The translations under genes and the position numbers were made by a program. The notes under the pieces were generated by a model. That model saw nothing but the letters and a program-made list of their open reading frames with translations. It searched no databases and was not told the origin of the DNA. A DNA stretch of 47,755 bases from Dyadobacter crusticola DSM 16708. Lineage in GTDB: Bacteria > Bacteroidota > Bacteroidia > Cytophagales > Spirosomataceae. This document shows, piece by piece, positions 42,636 through 47,755 of this stretch (the stretch's first letter is position 1; the number at the start of each line of letters is the position of its first letter). The DNA is taken from NCBI RefSeq assembly GCF_000701505.1, contig NZ_JNJB01000023.1, positions 1-47,755 of the forward strand, in the 5' to 3' direction.

Positions 42636-44585
42636 ATGCTTATAACCCCTGGCAAATTGTTAGCTAAAATTGATAGTCCGGAAGATCTACGAAAACTGGA
42701 TATATCAGAACTTCCCAAAGTCTGTAGTGAACTAAGGCAGTTTATAATCGATAATGTGTCTGTTTACGGCGGACATTTTGGAGCTAGTTTAGGGGTTGTT
42801 GAGCTAAGTGTTGCCTTACATTATGTTTTCAACACGCCTGACGATCAGATTGTATGGGATGTAGGCCACCAGGCTTATGGGCACAAGATCCTGACAGGAA
42901 GGAGAGATACGTTTCATTCCAATAGGACTTACGGCGGCTTGTCAGGCTTTCCAAAACGCAAGGAGAGTGTATATGACGCCTTCGGTGTAGGGCATTCTTC
43001 TACATCAATCTCGTCTGCATTAGGAATGGCTGTAGCTTCTGCTTTGGAGAAAAATTTCGAAAGACAACATATCGCAGTAATCGGAGATGGCGCGATGACC
43101 GCCGGCTTGGCATTTGAAGGAATGAACCATGCAGGCGCAACCGATTCTAACTTGCTGATTATCCTGAATGATAATTGCATGGCGATTGATCCCAATGTCG
43201 GCGCCTTGAAAGAGTATCTTACCGATATTACTACATCTCAAACCTATAACAAATTCAGGGACGAGGTTTGGAACCTGCTGGGTAAAATGAGTCACTTTGG
43301 GAAAAGTGCTCAGGAGATTGTGTCAAAAGTGGAGACGGTTATGAAGACGGCCATTTTGCGTCAAAGCAACCTGTTCGAGTCATTGGGTTTAAGATATTTC
43401 GGGCCGATCGACGGAAATGATATAAGTCATTTGACAGAGGTGCTGCACGATTTGAAAAGCATTCCAGGACCTAAGCTTCTACATTGTTTAACTGTAAAAG
43501 GCAAAGGATACGGACCTGCTGAAAAAGATCAGACTAAGTGGCACGCGCCGGGGATTTTCGATAAAATCACTGGTGAAATAAAGAAGAAAACCTACGATAC
43601 ACCACAAGCACCTAAATACCAGGATGTTTTTGGTCATACTATTGTAGAGCTGGCCAGGAAAAATCCGAAAATAGTTGGCATTACTCCTGCTATGCCTTCC
43701 GGTTCTTCGCTTAATCTGATGATGGAGGCTATTCCTGAAAGGGCATTTGACGTTGGTATCGCGGAGCAACACGCTGTTACGTTTTCTGCCGGAATGGCTA
43801 CCCGGGGTGATATAGTATACTGTAATATCTACTCAACCTTTATGCAGCGCGCTTACGATCAGGTTGTTCATGACGTCTGCATTCAGGAATTACCTGTGAT
43901 TTTCTGTCTGGATAGGGCAGGCCTGGTAGGTGCTGATGGTCCAACGCATCATGGAGTTTATGACGTTGCTTTTATGCGTTGTATCCCAAATATGGTCGTG
44001 GCCTCCCCGATGAATGAGCAGGAACTTCGTAATATGATGTACACCGCGCAACTGGAATCATTTCAGTCTGGCAAAAATGCATTTACGATTCGCTATCCAA
44101 GAGGCAACGGCGTGATGCCGGATTGGAAGACGCCGTTTGAAGAAATACAAATTGGTAAAGGCCGGAAAGTCCGCGGTGGTAGGGATCTCGCTATTCTTTC
44201 ATTTGGACCGCTCGGCAATTTTGCGCTGAAAGCTTGTGAAGAGCTCGAAATGCAAGGCATCAATACAGCGCTCTTTGATATGCGCTTCGCGAAGCCTCTG
44301 GACGAGGCGTTGCTGCACGAGATCTTTGCTTCTTATGACAAGGTAATCACAATCGAGGATGGTTGCTTACAGGGAGGATTTGGGAGTGCAGTAGTTGAGT
44401 TTATGATCGATAATGGATATAGCAGCCAGGTAAGACGTCTAGGCATTCCTGACGCGATCGTAGAGCACGGCGAGCCGCAGGAATTATATGAGGAATGCGG
44501 AATGGATGTTAAAGGGATTGTTAAAGCTGTTTTTGAACTCGCCAGCACAAGTCGCAGCCAATCGTCCAAAGCTGCACTTTACTAA
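42636..44585 (+). CDS. dxs: 1-deoxy-D-xylulose-5-phosphate synthase
   Basis: 649 residues. ThDP-binding GDGAMTAGLAFEGMNHAGA is near 149-167, and the transketolase-like VGIAEQHAVTFSAGMATRGD near 372-391 holds the catalytic Glu. The C-terminal domain is complete to about 640, ending in an unusual Ser/Lys-rich tail. It condenses pyruvate and glyceraldehyde 3-phosphate as the first step of the MEP pathway; dxr is also in this window. It is the last undamaged protein gene before the decaying rRNA-side region. Confidence 0.96.
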   Translation: MLITPGKLLAKIDSPEDLRKLDISELPKVCSELRQFIIDNVSVYGGHFGASLGVVELSVALHYVFNTPDDQIVWDVGHQAYGHKILTGRRDTFHSNRTYGGLSGFPKRKESVYDAFGVGHSSTSISSALGMAVASALEKNFERQHIAVIGDGAMTAGLAFEGMNHAGATDSNLLIILNDNCMAIDPNVGALKEYLTDITTSQTYNKFRDEVWNLLGKMSHFGKSAQEIVSKVETVMKTAILRQSNLFESLGLRYFGPIDGNDISHLTEVLHDLKSIPGPKLLHCLTVKGKGYGPAEKDQTKWHAPGIFDKITGEIKKKTYDTPQAPKYQDVFGHTIVELARKNPKIVGITPAMPSGSSLNLMMEAIPERAFDVGIAEQHAVTFSAGMATRGDIVYCNIYSTFMQRAYDQVVHDVCIQELPVIFCLDRAGLVGADGPTHHGVYDVAFMRCIPNMVVASPMNEQELRNMMYTAQLESFQSGKNAFTIRYPRGNGVMPDWKTPFEEIQIGKGRKVRGGRDLAILSFGPLGNFALKACEELEMQGINTALFDMRFAKPLDEALLHEIFASYDKVITIEDGCLQGGFGSAVVEFMIDNGYSSQVRRLGIPDAIVEHGEPQELYEECGMDVKGIVKAVFELASTSRSQSSKAALY

Positions 44586-44594
44586 TTCACCCCA

Positions 44595-45252
44595 TTACGA
44601 TCTCGACAGAATTGTGTCGCCGCAGTGTTTTAATTGGCCTATCGTGAAAATAGTTCCCCGGAACGCCAGACAAGGCTTCTCAACATAATGGTACAGTAGC
44701 ACTTCGAGTCCGACTGTGCTAATCCAGTAAACTATATACAAGATTGGAGCATGCGCATCGATATGGCTCGCCGCTGCTATATTGATGATCTGGAAACGAC
44801 AGAGTAATTGACCAGATACATTGAGTGAGATATCTTGCTTAGGTAGGTCACACCTTTGTTTATTGAGCCTCTCTTTTCGTAATGTCGTCGAACGCGGCAT
44901 TATGAACACCACGCAAATACTGGTTAATAGGAAAAGCTTACGTCAGCCAGAGTAGCCGAGCCGACGAATTGTTCTTTTGCAAGCCACAAGCCAGATCAGC
45001 AAGTAGATGACGGCACTCGCTGCAAGGTACAAAAACGTGAATGTTGCCAATTTCTCCATGAGCTAGCCAGTATGACAGCAAAGTAGGCCGCCAAAATCCA
45101 GCCTATCAGAAATCCGCCCGATACAAAAAAGATATCTACCTGATCGAGAGTGCGAGAAACTGATGTAGCCAGATTTCAAATCCATGATGAATAATAACGA
45201 GCAGGATAGCTACTGCCCGCACGAAATCTAATCCAAGAACTCTATCTTCCAT
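44595..45252 (-). pseudogene. Degraded acyltransferase-3 (OafA/YrhL-type) gene
   Basis: From ATG 45252 the minus strand reads MEDRVLGLDFVRAVAILLVI then HHG, the diagnostic start of acyltransferase-3 proteins, and stops at a TAG after 38 codons. In a shifted frame the next segment VDIFFVSGGFLIGWI matches the GVDIFFVLSGFLI core. Further frame changes lead to a hydrophobic helix (LATFTFLYLAASAVIYLLIW) and finally a C-terminal segment ending EVLLYHYVEKPCLAFRG, the usual HxxxEKP end. At least two frameshifts and internal deletion make it a pseudogene. It may once have O-acylated a surface polysaccharide. Confidence 0.85.
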
Positions 45253-45559
45253 CAGTATCTTTCATCGCTCCCAGGTTTCCAGACTCCTTCAATGGGTACC
45301 TAAAAGTGCAGAGTGATCGCTGACCTTTCTTGAAAGTAATTCGGCTAACTATCTAATGTTTATATGAATCTTCCGCCGGGAGCTTTTAATCAATATTTGG
45401 GGCACATTGTTTTTAACTAAATGGCACGAGAGTAGCCATGCGATCAGCAAGACATAGTTCAATTCTGTTCATACAAATGGAAAAGTATCTGTCAGATGGC
45501 GAACAGTCCTTTGAGCAATGTTTCTTTTGTTCAAGAAAAAACTTTCCGTTTTCCTGAGC
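45253..45559. other. Unrecognised intergenic stretch
   Basis: About 300 bases between the acyltransferase pseudogene and the IS remnant. Open frames on both strands are short and show no family I recognise (one reads MNLPPGAFNQYLGHIVFN). No RNA gene or terminator seen; it looks like decayed coding or IS DNA. Confidence 0.4.
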
Positions 45560-45878
45560 CGGGCAGGTGAATAGCAGGAAGTGGGCCCGACTCACCGCCG
45601 AACTTATCGACAATGATTCGTTTGAAGCTCGTTGTTGGGATGCTGGGTAACAACAGTTAGGCGTAAACGAAATAGTGCGACTTTGGCTTCCAAGTCCCCC
45701 ACATGAGATATACAAGTTATGGGATTGGAAAAGACAGAGAATTAATCGTGAAGTACTAATAATTCCCAGGCAAAAGTAACTGGACTAACGCTCAATAGGA
45801 CTCTTGCAGTGGACTCAATGTTAATTCATTACAAAATGACTAACTTTTTGAATTTCCCCCAAGAATTCTGCTTGATAC
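45560..45878 (-). mobile_element. Remnant of a second ISAon1-like element (orfA end and inverted repeat)
   Basis: Aligned by eye with the more complete IS to the right, positions 45722-45880 match 47412-47552: GACTCTTGCA recurs (45798 region and 47474 region), preceded by related sequence, and the terminal repeat TCCCCCAAGAATTC then TGCTTGAT at 45855-45878 matches the right-hand terminal repeats at about 17 of 24 positions. Further left, similarity is weaker but continues to about 45560. The rest of this copy is gone or unrecognisable. It has the same orientation as the other IS and lies at the same position relative to a 5S-terminator unit. Confidence 0.6.
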
Positions 45879-45888
45879 AAAATTTAGG

Positions 45889-45920
45889 ATCCATCCACGC
45901 GAACTCAAGGCCTTAGGCAC
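45889..45920 (-). pseudogene. Degenerate 5' part of a third 5S rRNA copy
   Basis: On the minus strand the stretch just after the degenerate terminator reads GCCTAAGGCCTTGAGTTCGC, matching the 5S segment GACTATTGGCCTGGTGTTCAC at about 16 of 22 positions. It occupies the place where the next tandem 5S unit would begin, directly before the IS remnant. Short, so the call is tentative. Confidence 0.45.
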
Positions 45921-45921
45921 A

Positions 45922-45950
45922 AAAAACGCCTTACCTTTCTGCAAGGCGGT
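45922..45950 (-). terminator. Degenerate copy of the rRNA operon terminator
   Basis: CGCCTT (45927-45932) and AAGGCG (45943-45948) with loop ACCTTTCTGC correspond to the intact hairpin at 47585-47617. The outer pair has changed from A-T to C-G on both sides, a compensatory pair, but the T run is lost. Confidence 0.6.
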
Positions 45951-45961
45951 TAAGTATTAAT

Positions 45962-46100
45962 GGTATTGTAGCGACTACCTGCGCGGCCCGACCTACTTTA
46001 CCAGGTTTGATCCGCGCCGCGCAGGCCAGGTATCATCGGCGGTTCTGGGCTAGCCCCCCGGCTTAACTTCTCTGTCCGGGGCGCGCAGTCTGGGAAGAGG
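45962..46100 (-). pseudogene. 5S rRNA copy (3' part), interrupted by IS and carrying GC-rich insertions
   Basis: The minus strand aligns with the 3' ~90 bases of the intact 5S gene, including GACAGAGAAGTTAAGCC, CGCCGATGATACC and GGTAGTCGCTACAATACC. The alignment is broken by four GC-rich insertions: 45981-45994, 46014-46027, 46051-46062 and 46081-46090. The copy ends at 46100, in the middle of the conserved 5S stretch TGGGAAGAGG, where the IS begins. The 5S 5' part continues on the far side of the IS at 47553, in degenerate form. The gene cannot give a normal 5S rRNA. Confidence 0.85.
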
Positions 46101-46126
46101 GATCAAGCTGAAAATCTGGGGGGAAG

Positions 46127-47130
46127 TTAAGCATACAGTTTGGTAAGCCTGAATAGGAAGAATGGGATATCCCGAACACCTCTGGATGAGGAGCGAAATG
46201 CCTTGATCTTGGCATTGAAGGACTCCGCCGAAGCATTCGTGCTTCTGTTGTTGAAGAAGTTTAAAATATCCAGGTAATGCATCTGAATAGACCTGGCGAC
46301 GGTTTTGAAGGAATCCAGGCCGCAATCTTCCACTGCATTGTACCATAATGCCAACTTTTTGAAGGCTTGTTCTTTGGTTTTGCCAGTGCGAAAGATCGTT
46401 CCTAATCCTGTTGCTAATAGGTAGGCTTGAGTAATGAGCGGATAGCGCTCAAAGAGCAGTTTTGAACGCTGGACCTGTGAAGCAGTCCAATTCCATTGCG
46501 GCACTTATCATAGTGTTTGAATAACAAATACCTGCTCCTAACCAGGAGCTGTTTGAGTGTATCACCGTTAGCAAGAGTTTCAGGTTGATAAGGCAAATTA
46601 GCTTGCTTTGCAGCTTCAATAGCTTGATTTTCCTGATCTAATGCTTCCCATCTGTATTTGATCCTAACTTCCTGAACGGCATCATAAGCCAATTTCTGCA
46701 CATGAAAACGGTCAATAACCTTTGATGCTTTCGGGAAACATCGACTTACTATCATTCCCATGTTGGCGGCCATGTCCAAGGTCACTTCGCGCACTTTACT
46801 GCGAGTACGTTTGGGTATTTTTCGCAAAATCTCAATTACTGATGCTGCTTGCGTACCCTTCACCATTGCCAGCAAAGAACCTTTCCTGCCTTTTGCAGCC
46901 CTATTAGTTACAATCGTATAAAGTTCACCATTGGAAAGTGAGGTCTCATCGATGCTTAAATATGGGCCGACATTTTCAGGATACACAAGCCATTCTGCCG
47001 CATGCTCACGCTGGTCCCAGTCATTGTAATCACTGATATGATTTTTATACTGCTCTTGTAGTTGCTTACCGTCCAAATGAAAGTATTTTCCTAATTGAGA
47101 GCAGCTGACTGGATTATTATCAATACAAGT
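46127..47130 (-). pseudogene. ISAon1-type transposase (orfB), frameshifted
   Basis: The DDE_Tnp_ISL3-type catalytic domain is split over two frames. In the first, the catalytic Asp of LSIDETSLSNGELYTIV and the Asp of VTLDMAANMGMIV are seen, with the VIDRFHVQKLAYDAVQEVR segment. Near 46500 the frame shifts: the reading continues as CPQWNWTASQVQRSKLLFERYP and includes NASAESFNAKIKAFR with the catalytic Glu. So all three acidic residues survive but on separate frames. The true start upstream is unclear, since orfB may be expressed by frameshifting from orfA. Confidence 0.85.
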
Positions 47131-47484
47131 CCGCCCGGCGGCCCGGTTTTAAAAAATCAGCGAACTCTTTGGTCATCCGAGTCCCCTGTTGCACAACATT
47201 CCAATCCCTGCTGATAATCTCGCCGGTCTCTCTGACTTCCCAGCGCCGACGCTTGATGCAGAGCGTAACATTCTGATTGCGAATGGGAAAATCCTGAATA
47301 TATATCTCCGGAAGAAAGCCTTTGGAGTCTAATTTTTGATCTTGGTATTCGGAAGGAGGAAAATTCTTTCTTCCAGGTAAATGTGCAGGCCAGGGATAGA
47401 TTCAATGATTTTGGAAAGCTCAAAATAATCAAGGATGCCCTCGGGCAATAGGAAACGGACTAGGGCTTGGTAAGACTCTTGCAA
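47120..47484 (-). pseudogene. ISAon1 N-terminal region protein (orfA), frameshifted
   Basis: From a TTG near 47484 the minus strand reads QESYQALVRFLLPEGILDYF and ELSKIIESIPGLHIYLEERI, the familiar start of ISAon1 orfA proteins, then meets a TAG. After a frame change it resumes SKGFLPEIYIQDFPIRNQNV and TLCIKRRRWEVRETGEIISR then DWNVVQQGTRMTKEFADFLK. A GC-rich stretch at 47131-47146 follows near the end. The frameshift around 47325-47330 shows decay. OrfA supplies the N-terminal DNA-binding part. Confidence 0.8.
47131..47146. other. GC-rich insertion-like stretch in the IS
   Basis: CCGCCCGGCGGCCCGG is entirely C/G and self-complementary in part (CCGC, GCGG), in otherwise AT-rich IS sequence at the orfA-orfB junction. 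It resembles the GC-rich insertions in the 5S remnant at 45981-46090. Confidence 0.5.
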
Positions 47485-47552
47485 TGCATTCAATATTGAT
47501 TCATTGCAAAAAAACTACTTTTTTAATCACCCCCCAACTTTTCGGACTGATC

Positions 47553-47583
47553 TGGGAAGAGGCAAACACGAAGGTCTTAGACA
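47553..47583 (-). pseudogene. 5' part of the second 5S rRNA copy, beyond the IS
   Basis: On the minus strand GTCTAAGACCTTCGTGTTTG then CCTCTTCCCA (the target duplication) lines up with the 5' end of 5S rRNA, GACTATTGGCCTGGTGTTCA then CCTCTTCCCA. Outside the exact 10-base duplication the match is about 11 of 20, so the assignment leans on the duplication and on the symmetric arrangement with the 3' part at 45962-46100. Confidence 0.5.
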
Positions 47584-47584
47584 T

Positions 47585-47617
47585 AAAAAAAGCCTTACAT
47601 TTCTGCAAGGCTTTTTT
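47585..47617 (-). terminator. Terminator of the rRNA operon
   Basis: AAAAAAGCCTT (47586-47596), loop ACATTTCTGC and AAGGCTTTTTT (47607-47617) form an 11-bp stem with A/T runs, immediately downstream of the 5S gene on the minus strand. Confidence 0.88.
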
Positions 47618-47623
47618 AGTAAT

Positions 47624-47741
47624 GGTATTGTGGCGACTACCTACTTTACCAGGTTTGATCCAAGTATCATCGGCGGTTCTGGGCTTAACTTCTCTGTTCG
47701 GGATGGGAAGAGGTGAACACCAGGCCAATAGTCACCAACAA
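47624..47741 (-). rRNA. rrf: 5S ribosomal RNA (end of an rRNA operon)
   Basis: About 118 bases on the minus strand. The 5' end GGTGACTA pairs with the 3' end TAGTCGCC as helix I, and the conserved 5S segments CACCTCTTCCCATCCCGAAC, GAGAAGTTAAGCCC and CGCCGATGATACTTGGATC are present in order. The remaining 14 bases to the right edge would be the 23S-5S spacer; 23S and 16S rRNA genes are expected beyond the window. Transcription runs leftward into the terminator at 47585. Confidence 0.93.
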
Positions 47742-47755
47742 GGTCTTCGTTGGTC

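Larger units (their letters stand above)
46101..47552 (-). mobile_element. ISAon1-like insertion sequence inserted in a 5S rRNA copy
   Basis: About 1,452 bases. The ends are imperfect inverted repeats of 23 bases: GATCAAGCTGAAAATC then TGGGGGG at 46101-46123, and on the other strand GATCAGTCCGAAAAGT then TGGGGGG at 47552-47530, with 18 of 23 matching. Both ends are flanked by the perfect 10-base direct repeat TGGGAAGAGG (46091-46100 and 47553-47562), a target duplication that is also present in the intact 5S gene at 47704-47713. Inside, on the minus strand, are orfA and orfB of an ISL3/DDE-type transposase, both frameshifted, so this copy is probably dead. Confidence 0.85.

Noticed and set aside
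45413..45715. 100-codon frame on the minus strand
   Set aside because: No recognisable protein family. Its left part is in unrecognised sequence and its right part lies in the IS remnant, so it is more likely decayed DNA than a gene.
45960..46100. Functional second 5S rRNA gene
   Set aside because: It is split by an IS and carries four insertions, so it cannot make a normal 5S rRNA, although it may once have been functional.
1..47755. CRISPR array, phage or plasmid origin, toxin-antitoxin or defence island
   Set aside because: I saw no spacer-repeat pattern, phage structural gene, replication origin or known defence gene on either strand. DUF2283 alone is not enough to claim a toxin-antitoxin system.
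1..47755. tRNA genes
   Set aside because: No sequence in the gaps shows the cloverleaf signature with GGTTCGA-type T loops that I could recognise by eye; a scan with a covariance model would be decisive.

Overview
The window looks like a chromosomal segment of a Bacteroidota bacterium of the Cytophagales, most like Dyadobacter or a close relative. I infer this from gene content and protein style (DUF2480, DUF4296, a Bat-type VWA operon, a NagB/PIG-L fusion, a bacterial GH3 protein, MreBCD, ISAon1-type and IS1182-type transposases). It also fits the many start-proximal TAnnTTTG motifs, which match the Bacteroidota -7 promoter element. No database search was possible, so the genus is a guess.

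Layout. 1-340: 5' end of an IS1182-type transposase running off the left edge. 446-1861: a lone GT-C-like membrane protein. 1871-5618 (+): rpmH, rnpA, a CtpA-type protease, tsaB and a DUF2480 gene. 5576-9054 (-): a short Bat-type operon (DUF58, a membrane-anchored partner, batA) ending in rnhB. 9139-11467: DUF4296 lipoprotein, a Dpm1-like glycosyltransferase and a convergent M20 amidohydrolase. 11663-16337 (+): methyltransferase, beta-propeller glycosidase-like protein, PhyH dioxygenase, DUF2283 protein and two GT2 enzymes, plausibly a surface-glycan cluster. 16381-19514 (-): GH3 protein, dxr and a small membrane protein. 19617-24527 (+): mreBCD, then an ECF sigma/anti-sigma pair with gmk and nadD. 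24528-27726: a BamE-like lipoprotein, an NTF2-like secreted protein, an AraC regulator and an acyl-CoA dehydrogenase. 27909-30448 (+): two tandem paralogous polytopic membrane proteins. 30501-36136 (-): serS, lysC, ribH, a membrane-anchored TPR protein and glyA. 36434-44585: nagB/PIG-L fusion, an unlisted 54-aa membrane protein, mutL, two rhomboid proteases and dxs.

44586-47755 is a decaying region next to the end of an rRNA operon. It holds a broken acyltransferase-3 gene, an intact 5S rRNA gene with its terminator at the right edge, and a second, degenerate 5S copy. An ISAon1-like insertion sequence splits that second copy, with 23-bp imperfect terminal inverted repeats and a perfect 10-bp target duplication. 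The duplicated sequence is a conserved stretch of 5S rRNA. Further left, a third partial unit (degenerate terminator, 5S 5' part, inverted repeat and remains of another IS copy) shows that the 5S-IS arrangement is repeated. The second 5S copy also carries four short GC-rich insertions in two mutually complementary pairs.

Most of the window is ordinary housekeeping sequence. The 5S-IS array is the clearest unusual structure. Secondary points of interest are the paired GT-C-like paralogs, the small unlisted membrane protein, the AraC palindromes over its own promoter, the altered MutL metal-binding motif, and hairpins between genes that would otherwise be read as operons.
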